From Desulfovibrio sp. An276 (lineage in GTDB: Bacteria; Desulfobacterota; Desulfovibrionia; Desulfovibrionales; Desulfovibrionaceae), in the NCBI RefSeq assembly GCF_002159665.1, contig NZ_NFJC01000007.1:20097-84096 (forward strand): 64,000 nucleotides of DNA, read 5' to 3'. Under the pieces are notes generated by a model that ran no database searches, was not told the DNA's origin, and worked only from the letters and a program-made list of their open reading frames with translations. The translations under genes and the position numbers were made by a program. Shown here piece after piece: positions 54,391 to 63,999 of this stretch. The stretch's first letter is position 1. The number at the start of each line of letters is the position of its first letter.

Positions 54391-55845
54391 CTATATTTCT
54401 ACCAGCACGCCCTTCTCGCACACACCCTGGGCACTTGCCCTGACAAACTCGCGCCTGCCGGCCCCCTCCTCCAGCTTCTGCAGGGATGCAACGGAGATGA
54501 AACAGGGGGTGTAGAAGGCGTCCACAGCGTGGACGCAACCCTCCACAAGGTGTCCTTCCGTGGCATCAAGGGCGAGAGCCATGTCTAAATCTTTGCTTCT
54601 GGCCTGCCAGAAAGCCCTGGCCCTGTCGGCTACAACAGCCCTGACCTGCGCTGCCCTTAGGGCCTTTTCCTTTTTCTCGACCTGTCCGGCAAAGCCTGCT
54701 GCGGCTGTTCCGGGACGCCGCGAATAGGGAAAGACATGGGCATAGGTAAAGGGTGTCTCTTCGATAAAGCGACACAATATGTCTACGTCCTCTGGCGTCT
54801 CGCCAGGGAAACCCACGATGATGTCAGCCCCAAGGCCCATGACCGGCCATGCTTTGGAAAGGCGCTCCAAGGCCCTTGTCAAAGTCTCTGCGCTATAGTG
54901 CCCCCTGCCCATGCGTTTCAGGACAAAGGAGCTTGCGTGCTGCAGGGAGATATGGAGATGGGGGGCAATGAGAGATGTCCCTGCAAGAATTGAGCAGCCC
55001 CTCTCGTCGAGCTGGGAGGGTTCGAGAGAGCTTATGCGTATTCTGCGCTTGCCAGCAAAATCAGGTGCAAGCTCGTCCTCAAGCCTTTGCACAAGCTCCC
55101 AGAAATCCCCGAATGCCCTGTTGTCGCGCCCGTACTGTCCAAGATTGACGCCGGAGAGCATAATCTCTGCGTGGCCCTGCAAAAGCCGCCTGGCCTCGGC
55201 CACCACTTCCTCTGGTCTTCTGCTCACATGGGGCCCGCGCGTAAGTGGCACAATGCAGTAGGTGCAGCGGTGCGTGCAGCCGTCCTGTACTTTGAGAACT
55301 GGGCGCACCCTCTTGTAGCGTTCGATCTGCATGGCGGGATAGGGACGATCCCGCAGGTCCTTCCAGTGCGTGGCTTCCACGTCAGGAGTAACAATAACAC
55401 CCCTGGTATCCGTGCGTTTTTGGCAGGACAACTGCACAAGATGGGCAATGACATCCTCCCTACACAGGTCCTCCTTGCGCTCCTGCACGAAAACGGAGTC
55501 GGGCCTTGGGACAGGGGCATGGCGCCTTGGCACAAAGTCCGCCACAAGACGTGCTGCACACCCGGTGAGCACAAGAAGGGATGAAGGAGAGTCGCGATGC
55601 ATGCGGGTCAGGGCATTGCGGGCATCGCGCTCTGCGCGGGAGGTGATGGCACAGCTGTTCACAAGCACAAGGTCGGCTCCTGCAGGGTCCTCGACCTCGC
55701 TTCCGCCTGCACGCATCCAGGCCTCGCGTATGGCCTGGGTCTCGTACTGATTGACCTTGCAGCCAAAGGTGACGCAGGCAAAGGTCCAGTTGCCCTGTCC
55801 TCTTGCCGCATCGTGTGCCGTGCCGTGGCTTTCCGCATAGTCCAT
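54391..55845 (-). CDS. mtaB: tRNA (N6-threonylcarbamoyladenosine(37)-C2)-methylthiotransferase MtaB
   Basis: Radical-SAM enzyme, 484 residues, adding a methylthio group to t6A37 in tRNA. The UPF0004 N-terminus has its three cysteines (TFGCKVNQ, NSCAITS, TGCAAR), the radical SAM CTHRCTYC at ~190-197, and GYSAETLT/VGFPGETPEDV regions follow; a TRAM-like end closes the chain. A TTG two codons upstream is less likely than ATG 55845. It uses the t6A made by TsaD (4185-5255). Confidence 0.93.
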   Translation of the reverse strand: MDYAESHGTAHDAARGQGNWTFACVTFGCKVNQYETQAIREAWMRAGGSEVEDPAGADLVLVNSCAITSRAERDARNALTRMHRDSPSSLLVLTGCAARLVADFVPRRHAPVPRPDSVFVQERKEDLCREDVIAHLVQLSCQKRTDTRGVIVTPDVEATHWKDLRDRPYPAMQIERYKRVRPVLKVQDGCTHRCTYCIVPLTRGPHVSRRPEEVVAEARRLLQGHAEIMLSGVNLGQYGRDNRAFGDFWELVQRLEDELAPDFAGKRRIRISSLEPSQLDERGCSILAGTSLIAPHLHISLQHASSFVLKRMGRGHYSAETLTRALERLSKAWPVMGLGADIIVGFPGETPEDVDILCRFIEETPFTYAHVFPYSRRPGTAAAGFAGQVEKKEKALRAAQVRAVVADRARAFWQARSKDLDMALALDATEGHLVEGCVHAVDAFYTPCFISVASLQKLEEGAGRREFVRASAQGVCEKGVLVEI

Positions 55846-56387
55846 GTTCAATCCTGCCTTCTCCTTGTGCTGCCCCTACTCAAAGGGGCGCGATGTCGCG
55901 CGCATCCTAGCAAAGCGGGGCACAGCCATCAATGAGGTTTGGAACATGAAAAACTGCTATTGATACTTTTTATCGAAAGAATTATATCCATCTTGGACAA
56001 CATGTTCTCCCGAGTTGTGAGGATACTATTTCCACATGACAGACAATATAACCCTTGTGTTTTCATTTCAAGTCAACAGTTTTTCAGAAATCTGATCCTT
56101 ATCACAAATCAATATTCACGCAGTTTTCATGGCAATACAAGCATATATTTTTTATTTCTCGAAAAACTGCAAAAGAATATGTTCGCCTGTGACAGGGTTT
56201 TATCCCATGAATCAAATAGCTGTTGCCAATACACTTGCCCTGTGCTATTCTGTTTCAGCATGGCAGGAATAAACCTGAAACATGCTCCAACCCATGGCGA
56301 AGCACAGTAACGGGACAAAAAACGACAAGGCTTTTGTTCCGTATGGTCTCTCACCAACATACACCGCAGTAGTGCCAGGAGGTTCCC
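55846..56387. other. Intergenic region with the peroxiredoxin promoter
   Basis: 542 bases, AT-rich at 55940-56280. Apart from the promoter at 56223 nothing is recognised; no PerR-like box or RNA gene is evident. Confidence 0.45.
56223..56251 (+). promoter_or_regulatory. Sigma-70-like promoter of the peroxiredoxin gene
   Basis: TTGCCA, a 17-base spacer and TATTCT, ending 136 bases before the ATG at 56388. A reasonable but not exclusive candidate. Confidence 0.45.
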
Positions 56388-57035
56388 ATGGACTTTTGCC
56401 CGCAGTTGCCTGCCTTGGGTCAGGCCCTGCCCGAGTTTACCGCCAACACGACACAGGGGACGCTGACCCTGCCTGCCGACGCTTCAGGCAAGTGGCTCGT
56501 TCTCTTCAGCCATCCTGCAGACTTCACCCCTGTGTGCACAACCGAGTTCTGCTCCTTCCAGAAGCGCTACGCAGGCTTCAAGGAACTGAACTGCATGCTC
56601 GTCGGCCTTTCCATCGACCAGGTCTTCTCCCACATCAAGTGGCTGGAATGGATCAAGGAAAAACTCAATGTGAACATCGAGTTCCCGGTCATTGCCGACG
56701 ATTGCGGCGATATTGCCAAAAAGCTCGGCATGATCCACGAGGGCAAGGGCACCAACACAGTCCGCGCGGTCTTTATCGTCGACCCCAAGGGCATTGTGCG
56801 CCTCATTATGTACTACCCCCAGGAAGTGGGCCGCAACATGGATGAAATCCTGCGCGTTCTGAAAGCCCTGCAGACTTCCGACACCCACTGCTGCGCCATT
56901 CCTGCCAACTGGCCCAGAAACGGCCTTATCGGCGATCACGTCATTGTTCCCCCGCCGTCAGACGTGGAAGGCGCAAAACAGCGCATGAAGACCTACGAAG
57001 GCTACGACTGGTGGTTCTGCCACAAGCCTGTGTAG
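56388..57035 (+). CDS. Peroxiredoxin (Prx6/1-Cys type)
   Basis: A 215-residue thiol peroxidase with the peroxidatic Cys in [13 protein letters not shown] (Cys ~50). The second half ([20 protein letters not shown], ~170-190) and the long C-terminal extension with a WW pair ([10 protein letters not shown]) match the Prx6 subfamily found in anaerobes. AGGAGG precedes the ATG. It is followed at 110 bases by a rubredoxin gene, which could be its electron donor; that link is inferred. Confidence 0.93.
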   Translation: MDFCPQLPALGQALPEFTANTTQGTLTLPADASGKWLVLFSHPADFTPVCTTEFCSFQKRYAGFKELNCMLVGLSIDQVFSHIKWLEWIKEKLNVNIEFPVIADDCGDIAKKLGMIHEGKGTNTVRAVFIVDPKGIVRLIMYYPQEVGRNMDEILRVLKALQTSDTHCCAIPANWPRNGLIGDHVIVPPPSDVEGAKQRMKTYEGYDWWFCHKPV

Positions 57036-57144
57036 ATCCTGACTCAATCCCAACTCAAGAGCGCAGTATTTGAATTTCTACCGGGACAGTGCAGGAAACC
57101 CTGCACTGTCCCTTCCCATACGGCCCGACCCAAAGGAGTGTACC

Positions 57145-57333
57145 ATGGCAGATCCTCATGACATGTGGCGTTGTCCTGTTTCCAACTGCGGCTATGTCTA
57201 CGATCCCGACAGGGGCGACCGTCGCCGCAAGATTCCCAAGGGAACAAAATTCGAAGACCTGCCCGACGACTGGACCTGTCCGGTCTGCGGAGCAAGCAAG
57301 AAGAACTTCCGCCGGATTTCGGACGAAGCCTGA
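57145..57333 (+). CDS. Type II rubredoxin (C-X4-C variant)
   Basis: A 62-residue non-heme iron protein. The iron ligands are CPVSNC near the N-terminus (C-X4-C rather than the usual C-X2-C) and CPVCG near the C-terminus. The two-residue insertion in the first pair is a known trait of Desulfovibrio Rd2. AAAGGAG precedes the ATG at 57145. It is probably a cytoplasmic one-electron carrier for oxidative-stress enzymes. Confidence 0.93.
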   Translation: MADPHDMWRCPVSNCGYVYDPDRGDRRRKIPKGTKFEDLPDDWTCPVCGASKKNFRRISDEA

Positions 57334-57356
57334 TTCGCAGCGATACACAAGACGCG

Positions 57357-57396
57357 AGGGGAGAGACAGCCCAAGGGCAGTCTCTCCCCTTTTTTC
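57357..57396. terminator. Bidirectional terminator between rubredoxin and topB
   Basis: AGGGGAGAGAC/GTCTCTCCCCT, 12-base loop, followed by six T on the plus strand. The minus-strand topB gene ends at 57415. Confidence 0.9.
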
Positions 57397-57414
57397 ATTT
57401 GCCCAAAGCCCGGA

Positions 57415-60400
57415 CTATTTCTCGTCCTGTTCTTCGTCCCTGGAGCTTTGGTAGGCCCACTCGTCGTACAGGGCGTCGGTGTCCGCATCCCAGGGAATAT
57501 CCTCGGGCATGGGAGGCATGTCGGACCGGGCAAAATCGTCCGGAAATTCGGGCAGGATTGGCTCATCGGGATCCGGCATGTAGTCCGGCAAAATATCTTC
57601 TCCCGGCATGAAGGGAGGCTGTCCCAAAGAGGCCTGCCCGCAGCGATCTTGCGCAAGGGAGTCCGGACCTTCGGGCATGGCCCTGCGTACCGCACTCTGG
57701 CGCGCATTTTGGGGAACAGCTCCCCCAGCGCCCTGCTGCCCCTGCAGGGCAGAGAGGTCTGCGGAAAAGCGGCAGTGCGGATACCCGCTGCATCCCCAAA
57801 AGGCCCCACGCGCGCCGTTGCGCTGCACAAGCGGCTTTCCACAGCGCGGACAGCTCGGCGTAACACCCTCCTGAACCGCAGCCTGTGCCTCTGTCCTGGG
57901 ATTTTGCGTACTTGTCAGGGATACAATCTGTGCGGGCTGGCCTGCATCCCTTGTGTAGCGACACTGGGGGAATCCGGAACAGCCATAGAATGCTCCCCTG
58001 GCGCTCTGGCGAAGAACAAGGGGCTTGCCGCAACGAGGACAGACTTCCCCTGCACCATCCGTGTTATGGGCAGCACTCTCGGGTGCCTGTCCCCCGTTCT
58101 GTGCAGGCTGGCCCGCATCCCTTGTGTAGCGGCACTGCGGGAAGGCGGAGCAGCCATAGAACGCTCCCCTGGAACTCTGGCGAAGGACAAGAGGCTTGCC
58201 GCAACGAGGACAAACCTCTTCTGCTCCTTCCACGCCACCAGCTCCGACACCTTCGGGCGCTGCTCCCCTGCTCTGTGCCGGCTGGCCTGCGTCCCTTGTG
58301 TAGCGGCACTGCGGGAAGGCGGAGCAACCATAGAATGCTCCCCTGGAACTCTGGCGAAGGACAAGGGGCTTGCCGCAACGAGGACAAACCTCTTCTGCAC
58401 CTTCCACGCCATCAGCACCTTCGGGCGCTGCTCCCCTGCTCTGCGCAGGCTGGCCCGCGTCCCTTGTGTAGCGGCACTGCGGGAAGGCGGAGCAGCCATA
58501 GAATGCTCCCCTGGAACTCTGGCGAAGGACAAGGGGCTTGCCGCAGCGAGGGCAAACCTCTTCTGCGCCTTGTTCGTTGTGGACTGCGTTTTCGGACACT
58601 GTTCCCTCCTGCTGGGTTGCGGAACTACTGGCTCCCCCAAGCACGGGCTCTCCGCTGTTGTCACTGGTCGCAAAGCGACACTGGGGAAATCCGGAACATC
58701 CCCAGAACGCTCCCCTTGGGCCCTGACGCTGGACAAGGGGCTTGCCGCACTGGGGGCAGGCTGGCCCGTCAACCTCTCCGGCCCCGGTGGTATTCTTCTT
58801 TCGCCCTGCCCCGGATTTGGAACTTCCGCGCCCCCTTGGCTGGTGGGCCTCCCCTGGCGTGTAGGAGGCATCGGTGGCAAAGATCTCCTCTATGACAGCC
58901 GGCAGGGTCGCTGCGTAGGAGGCGACATAGTCTGCGCACTCCCTTCTGCCTTCCTGGATTTCGGAAAGGGCCCTTTCCATGTCCGCTGTCATGAGGGGAT
59001 CGCGTATGACCGCAGGGCTGTTTTTGATAACATCCCTGCCGAGCTGGGTGGACAAAAGGGACTTGCCCTGCTTTTTGATGTAGCTGCGCAAAAAGAGGGT
59101 CTCTATGATGCCAGCCCTGGTTGCGACAGTGCCAAGGCCCTCGGTTTTTTTAAGGATCTTCTCGTCCTCTGCGCTGGCACCCCTGATGTAGCGCTGGATG
59201 TTCTCCATGGCGTCCACCAGGGTACCTTCCGTAAAGCGGGCGGGCGGTGTAGTCATGGCCTCTTCCACTGCCACGTCCCCGGCAAGGACCTGCTCGTCCT
59301 TCGCAACCCCTGGCAGGACAACGTCCCTTGCCTGGGCGTCCTCCTTCGTTTTTTTGGCAGCAAGGGCAGGTCCTGCGTCCCTGAAGGCTGTCCAGCCCGC
59401 GCTTTCCTCCACCCTGCCGTTCGCGCGCCACAAAAAGCCCTCGCAGCGCACGTCCACCCTGGTCCGCGTGAAGATGTGGGGTGGCAGAAACTGCCAGGCG
59501 TAGCGGCGGCAGATGAGGGTGTAGACCTTGGCCTCGCGCTCGCTCAGGCCCTTGGCAGGCTCCTGCGTGGGGATAATGGCGTGGTGGGCACTGACCTTGC
59601 CTGTGTTCCAGGCTGCAGAGCGCCGCGCAGGATCGCAGGCTGCGACCATGTCCTGCATGCCCTCGAACTTTCCCACTGCCTGCAGCACTCCCGGAGCGTC
59701 TGCAAACTGCTCGACAGGCAAATACTGGCAGTCCGTGCGCGGATAGGAGATGAACTTTGCCTCGTACATGCGCTGGCAGGCCTGCAGGGTGGCCTGCGCG
59801 CCCAGACCATACCTTGCCGAGGCCTCCTTCTGCAGCTCTGTGAGATTGTAGGGTAGCGGCGCCTGCTCCTGCACGCGCTTGCTCTCCACAAGGCTCACAA
59901 GGCCAGGCTTGCCGCTCACAAGATCCCTGATGCGCAAAGCCTCGTCCCTGTCCACCAGACGCTTTTCGCTGTCCGCGCCCTTCATGTCCGCATCGACAAC
60001 AAGTTTTGTGGGCAATATGCCTGCCTCGGCTGCAAAGGGACAGGTCAGCTTGTAGAAGGGCTTGGGCACAAAGTTCTCGATTTCGAGATCCCTTGCGACC
60101 ACCAGGGCAAGAGTGGGTGTCTGCACGCGGCCAAGGGAGAGGACAGTGTCAGCACCGCGGCTTCTGCCGTGTATGGTCATGGCCCGGGTCAGATTGATGC
60201 CGGCCAGCCAGTCGAGCTGGGAGCGGGCACGGGCAGCCTCGCGCATGCCCGCAAACTGTGCGTTGTCGTGCATGCGGGAAAGCTCGCGCCTCAGGCTCGT
60301 CGCGTCCAGGGCCCGGGTCTGCAGGCGCAGGACCCTGCCTTCGTAGCGGACAAGCTCAAGCACCTCGTCCACCAGAAGCTGGCCTTCCCTGTCAAAGTCC

Positions 60401-60858
60401 GCGGCGTTGACAGCAGAGGGGCAGATGGCAAGGAGCGCACGTATGACCTCGAGCTGATCGGCTGCGCCGCGCTCTGAACGGGGCAGAAGAATAAACTTGT
60501 CCGGAATGATGGGCAGCGTTGCCCTGGACCAGGACTTGTAGCCTGGATTGTAGGCCTCGGGCGGGGCCTGCTCCAGAAGGTGTCCGGAAAGCCAGGTGAT
60601 GACAACGTCCCCGCACTTTATGCAGGAGCCAAGATTCACCCTTGGTCCAGGCAGGGCGTCTGCCAGGGCCAGGGCTATGCTGTGCTTTTCTGCCAGGTAG
60701 ACTGTAGCTCCCCTGGCCTCCTCGGCAAGACGCCGAAAATCCGTCCTGGGGTACGCTCCAGCCTTTCCGGATCTTCCTGCGGGCTTGCCGCTGCTCCGCG
60801 TCCGTCCTGTCTTTGCGCCGGTTGTCCCTGCGCCTGTGCCTTGTGCTTTCCTGGGCAA
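57415..60858 (-). CDS. topB: DNA topoisomerase III with six C-terminal zinc ribbons
   Basis: Type IA topoisomerase, 1147 residues. Toprim acidic residues are seen (LAEKHS, then NAADFDREGQ, DxDxE), the active Tyr in ISYPRTDCQYLP (~360), and the clamp helices. From ~690 to the end run six zinc-ribbon units of the type CPRCGKPLVLRQ ... GCSAFPQCR, most near-identical. The N-terminal ~45 residues are a basic Gly/Lys-rich tail. Translation probably starts at TTG 60858 (GGAGGAG 5 bases upstream). It decatenates or unwinds single-stranded regions; repeated ribbons should improve DNA binding. Confidence 0.94.
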   Translation of the reverse strand: MPRKAQGTGAGTTGAKTGRTRSSGKPAGRSGKAGAYPRTDFRRLAEEARGATVYLAEKHSIALALADALPGPRVNLGSCIKCGDVVITWLSGHLLEQAPPEAYNPGYKSWSRATLPIIPDKFILLPRSERGAADQLEVIRALLAICPSAVNAADFDREGQLLVDEVLELVRYEGRVLRLQTRALDATSLRRELSRMHDNAQFAGMREAARARSQLDWLAGINLTRAMTIHGRSRGADTVLSLGRVQTPTLALVVARDLEIENFVPKPFYKLTCPFAAEAGILPTKLVVDADMKGADSEKRLVDRDEALRIRDLVSGKPGLVSLVESKRVQEQAPLPYNLTELQKEASARYGLGAQATLQACQRMYEAKFISYPRTDCQYLPVEQFADAPGVLQAVGKFEGMQDMVAACDPARRSAAWNTGKVSAHHAIIPTQEPAKGLSEREAKVYTLICRRYAWQFLPPHIFTRTRVDVRCEGFLWRANGRVEESAGWTAFRDAGPALAAKKTKEDAQARDVVLPGVAKDEQVLAGDVAVEEAMTTPPARFTEGTLVDAMENIQRYIRGASAEDEKILKKTEGLGTVATRAGIIETLFLRSYIKKQGKSLLSTQLGRDVIKNSPAVIRDPLMTADMERALSEIQEGRRECADYVASYAATLPAVIEEIFATDASYTPGEAHQPRGRGSSKSGAGRKKNTTGAGEVDGPACPQCGKPLVQRQGPRGAFWGCSGFPQCRFATSDNSGEPVLGGASSSATQQEGTVSENAVHNEQGAEEVCPRCGKPLVLRQSSRGAFYGCSAFPQCRYTRDAGQPAQSRGAAPEGADGVEGAEEVCPRCGKPLVLRQSSRGAFYGCSAFPQCRYTRDAGQPAQSRGAAPEGVGAGGVEGAEEVCPRCGKPLVLRQSSRGAFYGCSAFPQCRYTRDAGQPAQNGGQAPESAAHNTDGAGEVCPRCGKPLVLRQSARGAFYGCSGFPQCRYTRDAGQPAQIVSLTSTQNPRTEAQAAVQEGVTPSCPRCGKPLVQRNGARGAFWGCSGYPHCRFSADLSALQGQQGAGGAVPQNARQSAVRRAMPEGPDSLAQDRCGQASLGQPPFMPGEDILPDYMPDPDEPILPEFPDDFARSDMPPMPEDIPWDADTDALYDEWAYQSSRDEEQDEK
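57765..58770 (-). repeat. Six tandem zinc-ribbon coding repeats in topB
   Basis: Four central units are nearly identical at the DNA level with a period of 168-174 bases (for example units starting near 57950, 58121, 58295 and 58463), flanked by two diverged units. Each encodes one four-cysteine ribbon plus an Ala/Gly/Pro linker. High identity suggests recent internal duplication. Confidence 0.85.
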
Positions 60859-61141
60859 TGTGCTCCTCCGTATCCTGCCCTTGTGATGATCCCCTGTCCC
60901 TTGCGGGCATGCAATGCCCGCCTGTTCACGTGCCGAACGCGCACTTTAGCGCAAGGAGATACTCTGGGCAAGACAGTTGCAAAACCCGAACTAGTAAAAA
61001 CCAACATATTGAAAACATTTGCTTTCAATAACAAATGCTCCCTGCTTTCCATCTCGCCGGGCAGGGGCATGACCTTGCTCCCGGGACGGCAAAAGGATAG
61101 CCTTGCGCTCTCATTCATCAGGCCCGGAACAAGGAAGGCAT

Positions 61142-61969
61142 ATGATCCCAAAACTTTCCAGCAAGGCCCTTGCGGCTCTTCTCTCGACCCTTGTGCTTGC
61201 AGCGCCTGCGTTTGCCGGCACAAGCCAGGTCCCATCGTCCCAGGCTGGCACGGAAAAATCGTCCCAACTCTTCCCCTGGACCTGCAGGACAAAGACCCTG
61301 CAAGCAAAGAAGGCAAGGCCCGAAAGCGCTCTTCAGGGCGAATGGCTCTCCTCGATCGATCCCGCACGCGTCCTGGACATCAGGGAAGATCGCTTTTCCC
61401 TGCAGGGCACTGGCCGCAATCTGAAGGGCAGCGTTGCCCAGGAGGGCCCGGAACTGGTCTTCACCCTGGAGGACAGGACATCCTGCCGCGTCATGTGGCA
61501 GCTTCTCGGGGACGGCAGGCTTGCTGTCAACTCGGGTCAGGACCTTATGCACAGGCGGGGGGAACCGGCCATTCCGGCCACTACCGTGCGCCAGTTCGGC
61601 AACAGCGAGTGCCGCTTTACGGTGACTGTCCCGAGCGTTTTGCCCATGGAGGAGACCGAGGACGGCGTGCGCATCATGAGCATCGAGCGTGACGCTGTCA
61701 TGCAGATTCTCTCGGGCACAACGGACAGAAACTGCCACGACTTTGCGAAGGCCATAGCCGCTGCCCTGGGCAGTACGGACTTCAAGGCCGTGGGGGACGA
61801 GGGCAATGCCTACACTTTTACGGCCGAGGTGCGCGGTGTCCCTGTCATGCAGTACATAGTCATGGAAGGCAGGCAGTATCTGCACATCTCCCTCATGGGC
61901 CAGTACAACAAGCTTGTGGCCTATCTGAAGAGTGTGAAGATTGTGGACAGCGCAAAGGACAGCAAATAA
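61142..61969 (+). CDS. Exported protein of unknown function
   Basis: A 275-residue protein with a signal peptide (ends APAFA, ~24) and no recognised domain. The mature part has an N-terminal beta-rich half and an alpha/beta second half (PSVLPMEETEDGVRIMSIER). AAGGAAGG precedes ATG 61142. Its stop codon is only 13 bases before the next gene, so it is cotranscribed with the triple acetyltransferase. An inverted repeat ATTGAAA/TTTCAAT lies upstream at 61008-61029. Confidence 0.8.
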   Translation: MIPKLSSKALAALLSTLVLAAPAFAGTSQVPSSQAGTEKSSQLFPWTCRTKTLQAKKARPESALQGEWLSSIDPARVLDIREDRFSLQGTGRNLKGSVAQEGPELVFTLEDRTSCRVMWQLLGDGRLAVNSGQDLMHRRGEPAIPATTVRQFGNSECRFTVTVPSVLPMEETEDGVRIMSIERDAVMQILSGTTDRNCHDFAKAIAAALGSTDFKAVGDEGNAYTFTAEVRGVPVMQYIVMEGRQYLHISLMGQYNKLVAYLKSVKIVDSAKDSK

Positions 61970-61982
61970 AGGCTGCAAGGCA

Positions 61983-63614
61983 ATGACAGAATTTGAAAAG
62001 ATGCGCGCAGGGCTTCTCTACAATTGCCTTGATCCGGAGGTGAGCGCTGGCTACTGGCGGGCTCTTGCCCTGTGCGAGCGCCTGCGTGCGACAAGGGACA
62101 AAACGGAACAAGACAAAATCCTGTGCGAGCTTGTCCCCGCTCTTCCAGCCACAGCCAGTATCGAGACGCCCTTTTTCTGCGACACGGGAACAGGCATAGA
62201 GCTTGAGGCGAACGTGCGCGTGGGGCCTGGCTGTGTTTTCAACGACACAGGGGTGATCCACATAGGCGCCAATACGGACATAGGACCTGGCTGCCAGCTG
62301 TGCACTCCGCACCATCCCATTGACGCCGAGCTTCGCAAAACCGAAGTGCAGTACGCCTTTCCCATACGCATAGGCGCAAACTGCCGCCTGGGAGCCAACG
62401 TCATTGTCTGTCCTGGCGTCAGCATAGGCAACAATTGCGTCATAGCTCCTGGCTCCGTGGTCACAAGGGACATCCCGCCCCGTTCCCTGGCCGCAGGTTG
62501 TCCTGCAGGGGTTGTCGCAAGCCTTGAAGAAGGCCGAAGTGAGGATGAGCCCCGCCTTCATGTGCGCGACACAAGGATACGGGAGCTTTGCGCAAGCCTT
62601 GAAACGCTCCCGCCGGACGAGGCCGAATACGAACAGGTGCTTGAGGCCCTTCTGCCCCAAAGGATGGAAGGGGCCATGGTGATGGCACCCTTTGTCTGCG
62701 CAAGGGGCAGCAACATCATCCTGGGAGAAAAGTCCTTTGTGAACTACAACGCCACATTCTGGGACGAGGCAGGGATCCGTATCGGCAGCCACACCCTGAT
62801 AGGACCGGACTGCCAGCTTTTCGCAAGCCCTTCCCTGGCAGGTCCCGGAAAGAAGGCGGACATCGGCATAGGAGACGACTGCTGGCTTGGGGGAGGGGTC
62901 ACTGTGGTCCCGGGAGCAAGCATAGGCGATCGCTGCATCATAGCCGCAGGATCCGTTGTCTGCTCGGATATCCCTTCGGACAGCCTCGCAGCCGGATGCC
63001 CGGCAGTGGTCAAGAGAAGGCTTGAGGCTCACGGGGAAGGAGACAAGAAGGTTGTCGAAGAATGTGCCTCAAGCGAGCTCGAAAAAATGCGTTTGGGCAT
63101 GCTCTACGACTTTGCGGATCCGGAGATTGTCCGAAGCAATGCGAAGGCCCGCAGGCTGTGCGCAAGCTTTCAGACAGCCTCGCGCGACGAGCAGACATAC
63201 ATTGTGCGCGACCTTGTCCCAAATGTCCCCCAAAGCGTGCACATCACCCCGCCCTTCCATTGCGATCACGGGCACGGCCTTGTCCTTGGCGAACACGCGT
63301 ACTTCAATGCGGACTGCGTGGCCCTGGACTCCGGCCGCATCAGTATAGGAGCGCACACCCTCTTCGGGCCCAAATGCCAGCTCTACACGCCACAGCACCC
63401 CATAGACTACAGGGAAAGGCGCAAGACAAGAGAGTCCGCCCTTTCCATCACCATTGGCAGCAACTGCTGGTTCGGGGCTGGCTGCGTGGTCTGCCCCGGT
63501 GTCCGTATTGGCAACAACTGCGTCATTGCCGCAGGCTCTGTCGTGTGCCACGACATTCCCGACAACGTGCTGTGTGCGGGAAGGCCTGCCAAAATCAAGC
63601 GCTCCCTTGCCTGA
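61983..63614 (+). CDS. Fusion of three sugar O-acetyltransferase (LacA/Maa-type) domains
   Basis: A 543-residue cytoplasmic protein built from three successive left-handed beta-helix acetyltransferase domains (~1-183, ~195-345, ~360-543). Domains 1 and 3 start with the family's helical cap (EFEKMRAGLLYN, ELEKMRLGMLYD); domain 2 has a degenerate cap. Catalytic His is present as TPHHPID in domain 1 and TPQHPID in domain 3, but missing in domain 2 (FASPSLAG). The Asn-containing NYNATFWD and NADCVALD segments are kept in domains 2 and 3, not in domain 1. Family members are homotrimers, so this single chain may form one built-in trimer. AAGG precedes ATG 61983. Confidence 0.9.
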   Translation: MTEFEKMRAGLLYNCLDPEVSAGYWRALALCERLRATRDKTEQDKILCELVPALPATASIETPFFCDTGTGIELEANVRVGPGCVFNDTGVIHIGANTDIGPGCQLCTPHHPIDAELRKTEVQYAFPIRIGANCRLGANVIVCPGVSIGNNCVIAPGSVVTRDIPPRSLAAGCPAGVVASLEEGRSEDEPRLHVRDTRIRELCASLETLPPDEAEYEQVLEALLPQRMEGAMVMAPFVCARGSNIILGEKSFVNYNATFWDEAGIRIGSHTLIGPDCQLFASPSLAGPGKKADIGIGDDCWLGGGVTVVPGASIGDRCIIAAGSVVCSDIPSDSLAAGCPAVVKRRLEAHGEGDKKVVEECASSELEKMRLGMLYDFADPEIVRSNAKARRLCASFQTASRDEQTYIVRDLVPNVPQSVHITPPFHCDHGHGLVLGEHAYFNADCVALDSGRISIGAHTLFGPKCQLYTPQHPIDYRERRKTRESALSITIGSNCWFGAGCVVCPGVRIGNNCVIAAGSVVCHDIPDNVLCAGRPAKIKRSLA

Positions 63615-63753
63615 GAGGACATTGGCCGCAAGGGTGCAGCAAAGAATTTGGGGTAGAAGGGTTTGGCAATGGCAGGGTAATCCCCTATCAGGGAAGAATC
63701 AGCGCACAGTCTCGCAGGAGGATCAGATATGTTTATCCCCCAATCTTCCCTGA

Positions 63754-63999
63754 CCTGAACTTCCCACTTTGTACCACTCAATTGACTTCTTGACCGTTAT
63801 TCTGCAGCACCTTCCATACAACATATATAGATTATTGATATTTTTTTTGATACTTGGGTCTGACAGTTGCTTTTTGAGGGCAAATTTTTGAGTGGTACCT
63901 TTACCACTCAAAAAAGGTGGTCCTGAAGGCTATTCTCGGCCTATGAAGCCATCGACAGGTCGACATGGTCCTTGAGTGGTAATTTTTGGGAAGTTCAGG
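63754..63999. mobile_element. Possible MITE or IS end with bipartite inverted repeats
   Basis: A 28-base repeat, CCTGAACTTCCCA-N5-TACCACTCAA, occurs at 63754-63781 and as its inverse at 63972-63999, 13 and 10 bases identical with a different 5-base centre. The 246-base interval has no gene. The right end is cut by the window, so a full insertion sequence may extend beyond 64000; no target-site duplication can be seen. Confidence 0.55.
63885..63914. repeat. Palindrome inside the inverted-repeat element
   Basis: TTTTTGAGTGGTA-CCTT-TACCACTCAAAAA, a perfect 13-bp-arm palindrome. It contains two more copies of the TACCACTCAA motif present in the ends of the element, as expected for subterminal transposase sites or a hairpin. 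Confidence 0.6.
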
